From Deltaproteobacteria bacterium (GTDB lineage: Bacteria > Desulfobacterota > Desulfobacteria > Desulfobacterales > Desulfatirhabdiaceae), in assembly GCA_021778975.1 (NCBI GenBank), contig JAJYBO010000019.1, positions 1 through 21,213 on the forward strand: a stretch of 21,213 nt of DNA, given 5' to 3'. The notes under the pieces were generated by a model. The model was not told where the DNA came from and did not search any database. It worked only from the letters and a program-made list of their open reading frames with translations. A program made the position numbers and the translations under genes. Numbering within the stretch: position 1 is the first letter of the stretch; each line of letters begins with the position of its first letter. Positions 1-7,313 of the stretch are shown in pieces.

Positions 1-201
1 GACAACCCAAAAAAGCGCGAATTATTACCCCTGATTAAAGATATAAAAAGCCATAGCAAACTTCCTGTTTTTATATACTTGATTCAACGGTTATAAGGCG
101 CAAGGAACCCATTTGAAAATCACCTGACACGGCCAATTCAGCGGTTTGGACCCAAAAGAGGTATCTTCCGCCGCTCGCCCCAGAAGCCGCTTTTCAGGGC
201 T
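1..201. other. Non-coding left edge
   Basis: About 200 nt downstream of the CoA-transferase gene hold no credible gene. There is a 9-bp AT-rich inverted repeat (41-49 with 68-76) and a 6-bp hairpin at 183-203 overlapping the CoA-transferase stop (GAAGCC/GGCTTC). Neither has the T-run of a clear terminator for that gene. Confidence 0.4.
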
Positions 202-1689
202 TCAGGAGGGCAGCATGGTCCCATACGCCATCAGATTTCGGTGAAGCTCGTAGCAGCGGTTCAAATCATGCCGGATATGACCGGGCCGGGAATCCCGGAC
301 ATAACGGCTCAGATAATCCCGGTACAGGGGATGCGCACAGTTGTCAATGATGGCTTTGGCGCGCTGGATCGGCCCCAGTCCCCGGAGATCCGCAAGCCCT
401 TGCTCGGTCACGATGACCTGAACCGAGTGTTCGTTGTGGTCAATATGGGGGCACATCGGCACAATGGCCGAGATTTTCCCGTCTTTGGCGATGGACGGCG
501 TCATCATGGCCGTCAGATAGCCGTTGCGGGTGAATTCTCCGCTGCCGCCCACGCCGTTCATGACATCCATGCCGTAGATGTGGGTGGAGTTGACATTGCC
601 ATAGATATCCGCTTCGATGGCCGTGTTGAGAGCGATCACGCCAAGCCGTCGAATGATGCCAGGATGATTGGAAATTTCTTGGGGACGCAGCACGATTCTG
701 CTGGCGAAATAATCCATGTCGCCGACAATCTGCTGCAATTTCGCCCAGGATATCGAAAGCCCCGTGGCGCTGGCGCCCAGAAGCTTTCCGCTGGCCATGA
801 TATCCACCATCGCATCCTGACACACTTCGGAATACATATGAAACGGTGGAATGTCCGGATGCGCGCCAAGAGCCGCCATCACGCCGTTGGCGACGCTGCC
901 GACGCCTGCCTGGAGCGGCAGTAATGTCCGGGGAATTCTGCCGACCTTCATCTCGTTCAGTAAAAATTCCACCAGGTGTCCGGCAATCCGCTGGCTATCG
1001 GTATCCGGCGAAGGGAATTCACCGACATGATCGGGTTCGTCGTTGATGACGATGCCCAGCACCTTGTCCGGATTCACCACCGCATAAGGAACTCCGATTC
1101 GGGTCATGGCGTCATGAATCAGGATGGGATCGCGATGCGGCGGCGGCGGCACCACGATGATATCCGCCAGCTCACGGAGTCTGGGAGAATGCTGGAGATT
1201 GATCTCGACGATGACTTTGTCGGCATATTTCAAGAAGGTGGGAGATGCGCCGATGGAGGACGTCAGATACACCCTGCCGTCCGCGGTGATTTCTGTGGCT
1301 TCCACAACCGAGACATCTATCTTGCCCAGAAAACCATACGCCAGCATTTGCGGCACATGGGAGAGGTGAATATCCACATATTCCACTTCCTGGCGATTGA
1401 TTTGTTTCCTCAGCAGGGGTTCACTCTGATAGGGCGCCCGCCAGGAGACGGCATTGGCTGTCGCCAGTTCGCCATCAACGCTTTTTCCACTTGACGCGCC
1501 GGTGAGAATTCTCAATTTGAAAGGTCTGCCGGCCTCATGTTCCTGTTTTGCAAACTTTGCCAGCGCCGCTGGCGCCGCTTTCGCGGCCCCGGCAGGTGAA
1601 AAACCGCTGAACGCCACCGTTGAATCATTGCGGATAAACGAAACCGCTTCTTCAGCAGATAAAATGGGATATATATTTTTTCGGGTCAT
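202..1689 (-). CDS. Acetyl-CoA hydrolase / succinate:acetate CoA-transferase family protein
   Basis: The 495-aa product matches the class I CoA-transferase group that includes acetyl-CoA hydrolase, yeast Ach1 and Acetobacter AarC, which move CoA between acetate and succinate or related acids in the cytosol. Visible motifs are GVGSVAN (residues 262-268), SEVCQD (287-292) with Glu288 at the place of the catalytic glutamate that forms the glutamyl-CoA thioester, and GVGGSGEF (379-386) in the C-terminal CoA-binding half. Length is normal (about 495-505 aa). The ATG at 1689 begins a typical MTRKNIYPILSAEEAV N-terminus, although its ribosome-binding site is weak (AGG only). It is monocistronic and divergent from selD. 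In an anaerobe it could serve acetate activation for a TCA-type oxidation route, or butyrate/propionate metabolism; the exact substrate pair cannot be read from sequence. Family is sure, substrate is not. Confidence 0.93.
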   Translation of the reverse strand: MTRKNIYPILSAEEAVSFIRNDSTVAFSGFSPAGAAKAAPAALAKFAKQEHEAGRPFKLRILTGASSGKSVDGELATANAVSWRAPYQSEPLLRKQINRQEVEYVDIHLSHVPQMLAYGFLGKIDVSVVEATEITADGRVYLTSSIGASPTFLKYADKVIVEINLQHSPRLRELADIIVVPPPPHRDPILIHDAMTRIGVPYAVVNPDKVLGIVINDEPDHVGEFPSPDTDSQRIAGHLVEFLLNEMKVGRIPRTLLPLQAGVGSVANGVMAALGAHPDIPPFHMYSEVCQDAMVDIMASGKLLGASATGLSISWAKLQQIVGDMDYFASRIVLRPQEISNHPGIIRRLGVIALNTAIEADIYGNVNSTHIYGMDVMNGVGGSGEFTRNGYLTAMMTPSIAKDGKISAIVPMCPHIDHNEHSVQVIVTEQGLADLRGLGPIQRAKAIIDNCAHPLYRDYLSRYVRDSRPGHIRHDLNRCYELHRNLMAYGTMLPS

Positions 1690-1743
1690 GCGTCTGTTAC
1701 CTGTGCTTGAGAAGGTGTATGATAAAGTTTCTGCATAATCTTC

Positions 1744-1772
1744 AGGTTACGAATTTTGGACAAACCTGTCAA
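1744..1772 (-). promoter_or_regulatory. Candidate promoter of the CoA-transferase gene
   Basis: On the minus strand a perfect TTGACA (-35, at 1767-1772) is followed by a 17-nt spacer and TAACCT (1744-1749), a poor -10 (3 of 6). It lies 55 nt upstream of the ATG at 1689. A 6-bp inverted repeat, CAGGTT (1743-1748) and AACCTG (1763-1768), overlaps both elements and could be an operator, but arms this short occur often by chance. Inference only. Confidence 0.3.
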
Positions 1773-1840
1773 CCTCCGAAGCGCATCCGGTGTTTCCCCT
1801 GCAATTTTTCTCTGTACATTTTTTCAAACCGGTAATAAGT

Positions 1841-1846
1841 TATACT
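1841..1846 (+). promoter_or_regulatory. Candidate -10 element of selD promoter
   Basis: TATACT matches the sigma-70 -10 consensus at 5 of 6 positions and lies 53 nt upstream of the preferred selD start. No good -35 is seen at 16-18 nt spacing; the upstream stretch is T-rich. This would give a short leader of roughly 45 nt. Confidence 0.35.
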
Positions 1847-1899
1847 GCATCGGAAATTGAGATCAAAAGATATCCATCATGACCAAAGGACGCCTCCCC

Positions 1900-2955
1900 A
1901 TGAATACAGATACAGAACCACGCGCGCCCAGACTCACCGAAACGGTGAAAGGCGCCGGCTGAGCGTCCAAACTGCCTCCGGGGGACCTGGAGAAAGCACT
2001 GTGCGGTCTTGAATTTCCGACCGATGAAAATGTACTGGTGGGGCTGGATCGCGCCGATGACGCGGGCGTCTATAAAATTTCAGACGATCTGGCGCTCATT
2101 CAGACTGTTGATTTTTTTACGCCTGTCGTGGATGATCCGTATGCGTTCGGCCAGATTGCTGCGGCCAATGCGCTAAGCGATATTTACGCCATGGGGGGTG
2201 TCCCCAAAACCGCCATGAATCTGGTGGGGTTTCCTCTGAAAACCATGGAAATCGGCGTATTGCGCCACATCATTCAGGGCGGTATAGATAAAATCCGCGA
2301 AGCCGGTGTGGTTCTGCTAGGCGGACACAGCGTCGAAGACAGCGAGCTGAAGTACGGGCTGTCGGTAACCGGCTTCATTCATCCTGACCGGATACTGACA
2401 AAGAAAAACATCAAACCCGGCAACCGCCTGATTTTGACCAAGCCTTTGGGGATTGGCATTGTCAACACCGCCATCAAGGGCGCTCTGGCGCCCGAATCCG
2501 TCATTCAAGACGCCATAACCCTGATGTCAACGCTCAACCGATGCGCCGCCGATGTCATGAGTGCATTTGATGTCAGCGCCTGCACGGACATCACCGGGTT
2601 CGGACTGATTGGCCATTTGGCCGAAATGGTTGTGGATTCCGGCTGTGGCATGACGATCGAGGCGGACAGCCTGCCCATCATTCCGGAAGCCCGTGAATAT
2701 GCCGCGATTGGCCTGATACCTGCCGGCGCTTACAAGAACCGCGAATTTCGGCATCACATGGCGACATTCAGCTCTCGTGTGGACAGAATTGTACAGGATA
2801 TCTGCTTCGATCCGCAGACATCGGGAGGACTGCTCATCTGTGTATCCAATACCCAGGCGGAACGGCTATTACAGCGGCTTATGGACAGCGGCGCGCGCCA
2901 CGCCGCCATCATCGGGGGCGTCACCGCCGGTAAGGAACATATTACGGTGATGTAG
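1900..2955 (+). CDS. selD: Selenide, water dikinase SelD (selenophosphate synthetase), selenocysteine-containing, TGA read-through
   Basis: SelD uses ATP to turn selenide into selenophosphate, the Se donor for Sec-tRNA and 2-selenouridine. The body is clear: ADDAGVYK and ALIQTVDFFTP, then GQIAAANALSDIYAMGG, GGHSVED, SACTDITGFGLIGHLAEM and CFDPQTSGGLL, all in family order. The frame stays open upstream of the first ATG/GTG/TTG of the body, across one TGA at 1960-1962. That TGA falls exactly where SelD has its redox-active Cys or Sec: KGAG-U-ASKLPP, the GxGUxxKxxP pattern. Read through, the protein is 351 aa, normal for SelD, with Sec at residue 21. The start at 1900 is chosen because AAGGA (1886-1890) sits 9 nt upstream; an in-frame ATG at 1879 would add 7 residues but has a weaker site. 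A hairpin after the TGA fits a bacterial SECIS. The 3' end overlaps the convergent transporter gene by 14 nt. Plain gene calling would begin at the GTG at 2038 and lose the active site. Confidence 0.93.
1960..1998 (+). promoter_or_regulatory. Sec UGA codon and bacterial SECIS-like hairpin in selD
   Basis: The UGA is at 1960-1962. From 1976 to 1992 the sequence folds as a 7-bp stem: CTCCGGG pairs with CCTGGAG (one G-U) around the triloop GGA at 1983-1985, about 20 nt after the UGA. TGC (1973-1975) and GCA (1996-1998) can extend it below an AAA bulge. Known bacterial SECIS elements are stem-loops starting shortly after the UGA, with G residues in an apical loop some 16-37 nt downstream, bound by SelB. 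The position and GG loop fit this; binding is not demonstrated. Confidence 0.7.
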
Positions 2956-3982
2956 CCATGCGATCTTCAAGCTGATCGCCATTCCAGCCTTTCATGGTCG
3001 CGGTTTCAACGCTCCAGGCAATTTGCTTCTGAGGCGGCGAGGTGCGATCCCGGCAGAGATATTCGGCGCAGATCGGGCAATTGGGTTCGATGCAGGGGTC
3101 CATGTGAATCAGGACACTGGCGGAGCCTTCAAAGTAGTCTGTCAGAATTTTCTCCAACATCTTGGATTCCAGATGCGCTTCTTCCAGAGTAAAACTGCGG
3201 GGAAGAATCAAATGAAAGTCAATGTGGACAAGATTTCCCGAACTCCAGGCGCGGAGCTGATGGACGTCAATCCATATGTCTTTGCGGTTCTGGATTAAAA
3301 GGTTGCAGATTTTCTCGAGCAGTTTCGGATCGGAGGCGTTCATCAGTCCCGCAAAAGACTGATAGAGCAACGCTCCGCCCGTATAGAGGATATTGACACC
3401 GACCAGACATGCAATGGCCCCGTCCAACCAGTACCATTGCGTCAGGTTGACCAGAAACAGCCCCACGATCACCCCTGCGGACGTATAAACATCGGTCAGA
3501 ACATGCTTGCCATCCGCCATCAGGGTCAATGACTTGCTTTTGCTGCCGACACGAATCAGCCCCAGACCCAGCGCCATATTGACAGCGCTGGTTCCCAGCA
3601 GCAGCCAAAGCCCCTCCTGCAGGTTGGGAAGTGGCGTCGGCTCGAAAATTCGAGGCCAGCCGCTTTTAAAAATGCCCACGGCCGCAAGAATGATCAGCGC
3701 GCCTTCAAAACCCGCCGAAAAATATTCAATTTTGCCGTGGCCATAGGGGTGATTTTTGTCCGGCGGAATGGCGGCCATCAGAATGCTGCCCAGGGCGAAT
3801 GCGCTGGCCACCACATTGATGATGGATTCCAGCGCATCGGAAAGAATGGCTGCCGACAGAGTGATCTGATACACATAAAACTTGGCGATCATCAGCAACG
3901 TTCCGATCACCAGGGATGAGACAATGGCCATGACCCGTTTTCGGGTCTGGAGGTGTTCTCTGGGTTCCGATGGTTCCCGCAT
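2942..3982 (-). CDS. Cation diffusion facilitator (CDF) family divalent metal efflux transporter
   Basis: The 346-aa inner-membrane protein has the CDF plan: about six hydrophobic segments between residues 18 and 210 and a cytoplasmic C-terminal ferredoxin-like domain. Metal-site signatures are SDALES with Asp49, HPYGHGK (78-84) and ADGKHVLTDVYTS with His160 and Asp164, giving the D-x3-[D/E] and H-x3-D pairs expected at the transport site. Such proteins export Zn, Fe, Mn or Co in exchange for protons; the metal is not predictable here. The tail after residue 290 carries a cysteine cluster (Cys297, 302, 305, 310) following IHMDP, unusual enough to suggest metal sensing. It lies 72 nt downstream of the nitroreductase gene on the same strand and may be the end of the long operon. 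Its last 14 nt overlap the convergent selD. Confidence 0.92.
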   Translation of the reverse strand: MREPSEPREHLQTRKRVMAIVSSLVIGTLLMIAKFYVYQITLSAAILSDALESIINVVASAFALGSILMAAIPPDKNHPYGHGKIEYFSAGFEGALIILAAVGIFKSGWPRIFEPTPLPNLQEGLWLLLGTSAVNMALGLGLIRVGSKSKSLTLMADGKHVLTDVYTSAGVIVGLFLVNLTQWYWLDGAIACLVGVNILYTGGALLYQSFAGLMNASDPKLLEKICNLLIQNRKDIWIDVHQLRAWSSGNLVHIDFHLILPRSFTLEEAHLESKMLEKILTDYFEGSASVLIHMDPCIEPNCPICAEYLCRDRTSPPQKQIAWSVETATMKGWNGDQLEDRMATSP

Positions 3983-4054
3983 AAATCTCTATCTCCCTGT
4001 CATCGAGGATGAACCGCACGCTGAACGGGATGACGGCTCATCAAAAACGATCTT

Positions 4055-4597
4055 TCAGAAACTGTTTTGATGAACAAAGGTCTGAACCTCTTTTCGAGGC
4101 GGCGGGGAAGAAATTTTCGCCGGATATCCAAGCGGGATCAGCGTCACCAGTTCATACCCATCCGGAACCTTCAGAACGGTTTTGGCGCGGTCATGGTCAA
4201 AAAGCCCGACGACCACGGCGCCAAGTCCGAGGCTGTGAGCGGCCAGGCATAGACTCTGCGTGGCGATTCCCAGATCGAACATGAACCAGTCTCCAAATTT
4301 GGTTGTAACCTTGCCGTCATAACATCCGGAGCTGTTCAATTTACCGCAAAGCCCCAGCACCACCGGCGCGTTGACAATGGCTTTGGTTGCCGGATTTTTG
4401 GGGGCGATGGTCTCCTGTAGCCCTGTTTTGACTTTTGGATCCGTAACCACCACCACTTCCCAGCACTGGGTATTGGCCCAGGACTGTGACCATTGCACCG
4501 CTTCGAGAACTTGATTCAGAATTTCCGCCGGAACATCTTTATCCTCATATTTTCGAACGCTTCTTCGCTCTTTGAGCATCTTCAAAAAATCTGTCAT
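4055..4597 (-). CDS. Nitroreductase family FMN-dependent oxidoreductase
   Basis: This 180-aa protein has the N-terminal RRSVRKY motif (FMN phosphate contact) after MTDFLKMLKE, the central SWANTQCWEVVVVTD stretch, and the late GLGAVVVGLFDH and LIPLGYPA segments typical of small nitroreductase-fold flavoproteins that reduce nitro compounds, quinones or other acceptors with NAD(P)H. Homologues in anaerobes are common and mostly of unknown substrate. The start at 4597 is set by a perfect AGGAGG (complement of 4604-4609) 6 nt upstream; an in-frame ATG at 4639 would add 14 residues that look non-native and has no such site. It begins 38 nt after the gpmI stop, so co-transcription is likely. Confidence 0.88.
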   Translation of the reverse strand: MTDFLKMLKERRSVRKYEDKDVPAEILNQVLEAVQWSQSWANTQCWEVVVVTDPKVKTGLQETIAPKNPATKAIVNAPVVLGLCGKLNSSGCYDGKVTTKFGDWFMFDLGIATQSLCLAAHSLGLGAVVVGLFDHDRAKTVLKVPDGYELVTLIPLGYPAKISSPPPRKEVQTFVHQNSF

Positions 4598-4635
4598 AAC
4601 ATACCTCCTACAAACATGACGGCTTCGTAAAAAAT

Positions 4636-6174
4636 TCACGGTTCAAGCAACGACATCCCTGTCATCGCCGCTGGCTTTTCGATGTTCATAATTTCGAGGA
4701 TGGTGGGCGCAATATCGCCCAGAACGCCCTCCCGAAGAACGGTGTTTTTGCGGGAATCGTCCACCAGAATCAGCGGAACGGGATTCAGCGTGTGCGCTGT
4801 ATGGGGGCTTCCATCTTCCTCCGCCATGGTCTCGGCGTTGCCATGATCGGCGGTGATCAATACCACGCCGCCGGAAGACCGCACCCGGTTCACGATCTTT
4901 CCCACACATACATCCACGGTTTCACAGGCCTTGATGGCCGCCTCCAGTATGCCGGTATGCCCCACCATGTCCATATTGGCAAAATTCAGCACCACCAGGT
5001 CATAGGCGGTTTCGTCCATCCGGCGGAACAGCGCCTCCGTTACCGAGCCGGCGCTCATTTCCGGTTTCAGATCATAGGTGGCGACATCCCGGGGTGATGG
5101 CACCAGACAGCGATCCTCCTGTGGAAAAGGGTTTTCTTCGCCGCCATTGAAAAAATAGGTGACATGGGCATATTTCTCAGTTTCGGCGATTCTGAGCTGC
5201 CGAAGGCCGCTGCGGCTGACGACCTCTCCCAGAATATCCTTCAGACTGACCGGCGCAAACGCCACCGGAAGCGAAAACACTTCTTCGTAAAGCGTCATGC
5301 AGACATAGCCGCACAGACGCGGCCTCACCTCGCGGGTGAAGCCGGAAAATTCCTGGTCATTGAACGCGTGTGTGATCTGACGCACCCGATCGGATCTGAA
5401 ATTGAAACAGATCACGCTGTCGCCATCCTGGAGGATCCCGCCGGAGCGATCCTCCAAATCCATGATGGTGATCGGCTTGACAAATTCATCGGTTTCTCCG
5501 CGCTGATAGGCGTCTCTGACAGCTTCTATCGGGTTGGTTTCATGAACGCCGTCGCCCTGCGTATAGAGTCGGTAGGCTTTTTCGGTGCGATCCCAGCGTT
5601 TGTCCCTGTCCATGGCGTAATAACGGCCGCACAGCGTGGCGATTTTTCCGAAGTGATACTGGTCCATATGCGCTTTCAACTGACGGACATAACCGAGGCC
5701 GCTGTTCGGCGGCGTGTCGCGGCCATCCAGAATGGCATGCACATATACGGCCGGAACGCCGATTTCGCGGGCCATATCCAGAAGCGCCAGCAGGTGATGG
5801 ATGTCGCTGTGAACCCCGCCGTCTGAAAGCAGCCCCAAAAGGTGCAGGGCCTTGCCGGGTTTCACCGCCTTCATGGCGGCTGAAAGCACCGGATTGGCGA
5901 TCAACGTCTTTTCGCGAACAGCCTTGTTGATGCGCACCAGATCCTGGTACACCACCCGTCCGGCGCCGATGTTCATATGCCCGACCTCGGAATTTCCCAT
6001 CACGCCGTCCGGCAGGCCCACGGCTTCGCCTGAACAGCGCAACCGGGTATGGGGATAGGCGTCTCTCAGAGCGCTCAGAAAGGGGATATCGGCCAGTCGG
6101 ACGGCATTGGCGACACGGGACTCACGGAGTCCCCAGCCGTCAAGAATCATAAGCAGGCACATTCGGTGTGTCAT
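4636..6174 (-). CDS. gpmI: 2,3-bisphosphoglycerate-independent phosphoglycerate mutase
   Basis: GpmI interconverts 3- and 2-phosphoglycerate in glycolysis/gluconeogenesis through a phosphoserine intermediate, using two Mn ions. The 512-aa product has LDGWG with Asp12, GNSEVGH with the catalytic Ser62, the DGRDTPP and RYYAMDRD(K)RWDRT segments of the transferase domain, and ADHGNAE of the phosphatase-like metal site near the C-terminus. Numbering and length match the bacterial family (about 510 aa). The frame stays open upstream to 6360, but that part is the rsfS gene read in another frame; the ATG at 6174 is preferred because AAGGAG lies 9 nt upstream. It overlaps the end of rsfS by 35 nt, suggesting translational coupling. 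Confidence 0.97.
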   Translation of the reverse strand: MTHRMCLLMILDGWGLRESRVANAVRLADIPFLSALRDAYPHTRLRCSGEAVGLPDGVMGNSEVGHMNIGAGRVVYQDLVRINKAVREKTLIANPVLSAAMKAVKPGKALHLLGLLSDGGVHSDIHHLLALLDMAREIGVPAVYVHAILDGRDTPPNSGLGYVRQLKAHMDQYHFGKIATLCGRYYAMDRDKRWDRTEKAYRLYTQGDGVHETNPIEAVRDAYQRGETDEFVKPITIMDLEDRSGGILQDGDSVICFNFRSDRVRQITHAFNDQEFSGFTREVRPRLCGYVCMTLYEEVFSLPVAFAPVSLKDILGEVVSRSGLRQLRIAETEKYAHVTYFFNGGEENPFPQEDRCLVPSPRDVATYDLKPEMSAGSVTEALFRRMDETAYDLVVLNFANMDMVGHTGILEAAIKACETVDVCVGKIVNRVRSSGGVVLITADHGNAETMAEEDGSPHTAHTLNPVPLILVDDSRKNTVLREGVLGDIAPTILEIMNIEKPAAMTGMSLLEP

Positions 6175-6568
6175 CAGCGTCATCTCCTTCTGCAAAAAAA
6201 TCTGATGATTCGGAAACCGGATTGTCAATCTGGATCCTGGGCGCATCCGACCACAGCCCTTCCAGATTGTAAAATCGCCGTACCGGATCATAGAAAACAT
6301 GCACCACGACATGGTCGAAATCCAGAAGTATCCAGTGGCCTGACCCGGCCCCTTCGACACCCAGCGGACGAATGCGGTTTTTTCTCAGTTCCTCCTGAAT
6401 GTGATCCGCAATGGCCATCACCTGACGGCTGGAACGGCCGCTGCAGATCAGAAAAAAATCTGTGACAGCCGTCTTTCCCCTGAGATCGAGAATCAGAATG
6501 TCCAGGGCTTTTTTCCCCTGCACCGCATGAACGAAGAGATCCAGTGACGGATCGGGAAGCGACATCAT
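6140..6568 (-). CDS. rsfS: Ribosomal silencing factor RsfS (YbeB/Iojap family)
   Basis: RsfS binds ribosomal protein L14 and blocks subunit joining when nutrients are short. The 142-aa product carries the family core: KKALDILILDLRGKTAVTDFFLICSG, SSRQVMAIADHI, then GHWILLDFDHVVVHVF and a terminal YNLEGLWSDA. A family protein usually ends near there (about 105-120 aa); this one has an acidic tail of some 25 residues (FFAEGDDADD...) that overlaps the gpmI start. The ATG at 6568 forms an ATGA overlap with the nadD stop and has AAAGGA 8 nt upstream; a second ATG follows directly. The nadD-rsfS pairing is a widely conserved gene order that supports the call. Confidence 0.96.
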   Translation of the reverse strand: MMSLPDPSLDLFVHAVQGKKALDILILDLRGKTAVTDFFLICSGRSSRQVMAIADHIQEELRKNRIRPLGVEGAGSGHWILLDFDHVVVHVFYDPVRRFYNLEGLWSDAPRIQIDNPVSESSDFFAEGDDADDTPNVPAYDS

Positions 6569-7236
6569 CGGTAAAGTCCTTTATGGTAAATGTAAGACAT
6601 CACGGCATCCGGCGTCAGAAAACGAATGGACAGGCCGTTTCGCATCCGTCGGCGGATATCGGAAGATGAAATGCCCAGATACGTCACTGTCATCAAATGC
6701 ACCGGCTGAAGTTCCGGATGACGGCATACGTTTTGTTCCGGGACACAGGTGTAGTCCGGCGATAAAAAAGTTGACAGGTACTGGATAACGGCGCCGCCAG
6801 GTTCAGACGCACAAACGCCGCCGCCTCTTTCCGCGGGTCTTCCCATGACGATCAGCGAAACCCGCCGAAGTATGTCCAGGTGGGATTTCCAGGTGTGAAG
6901 CTCGAAAAACGCATCCGACCCCAGTATCAGATAGCAGACCGCCGGATCCGGAAACATGTCCTGAAAAGCGGTCAGGGTGTCAATGGTATAGGACGGCCCC
7001 GTGCGCTGCAACTCGATATCCGACGGGGCAAACTCGGGGACGCCCTCGGCGGCAAGACGGATCATCTCAAGGCGATCATGAGGGCTGGCGATATTCGCGC
7101 CGGACTTATGCGGCGGCATCGCCGAGGGAATCAGATATACCCTGTCCAGTTCAAAATGTTCCGCCGCTTCCAGTACTGTCCGGAGATGTCCGAAATGAAC
7201 CGGATTAAACGTTCCGCCAAACAGCCCGATCCGCAC
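6565..7236 (-). CDS. nadD: Nicotinate-nucleotide adenylyltransferase
   Basis: NadD adenylates nicotinate mononucleotide to deamido-NAD in NAD synthesis. The nucleotidyltransferase signature GLFGGTFNPVHFGHL is at the N-terminus, with His14 and His17 as the (H/T)xGH motif, and ISSSDIRRRM near the C-terminus is the second nucleotide-binding motif. I chose the GTG at 7236 (223 aa) because GGGGAG lies 8 nt upstream and because family members start directly at M-R-I-G-L-F-G-G. An in-frame ATG at 7296 would add 20 residues (MNAGNRLNTGV...) and lacks a Shine-Dalgarno site. It follows proA by 77 nt and overlaps rsfS by 4 nt. Confidence 0.95.
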   Translation of the reverse strand: MRIGLFGGTFNPVHFGHLRTVLEAAEHFELDRVYLIPSAMPPHKSGANIASPHDRLEMIRLAAEGVPEFAPSDIELQRTGPSYTIDTLTAFQDMFPDPAVCYLILGSDAFFELHTWKSHLDILRRVSLIVMGRPAERGGGVCASEPGGAVIQYLSTFLSPDYTCVPEQNVCRHPELQPVHLMTVTYLGISSSDIRRRMRNGLSIRFLTPDAVMSYIYHKGLYR

Positions 7237-7313
7237 AACGCCATCTCCCCTGTCGCATTTCCGAACGCCTGTGTTCAGGCGGTTTCCGGCATTCATTTAT
7301 CGGTCTTTCGCGC

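Noticed and set aside
41..76. AT-rich 9-bp inverted repeat at the left edge
   Set aside because: Low-complexity arms (ATATAAAAA) and an 18-nt loop make chance likely; no flanking gene in the window needs a terminator there.
1879..1962. selD as a pseudogene broken by a nonsense codon
   Set aside because: The TGA is exactly at the Sec site of the family, followed by a hairpin, and the rest of the gene is intact.
4038..4073. 9-bp inverted repeat over the nitroreductase stop codon
   Set aside because: No T-run follows, and perfect 9-bp arms within 60 nt are expected a few times in 21 kb by chance.
6175..6360. 62-codon N-terminal extension of gpmI
   Set aside because: It is the rsfS gene read in another frame; the family N-terminus and the Shine-Dalgarno site place the start at 6174.
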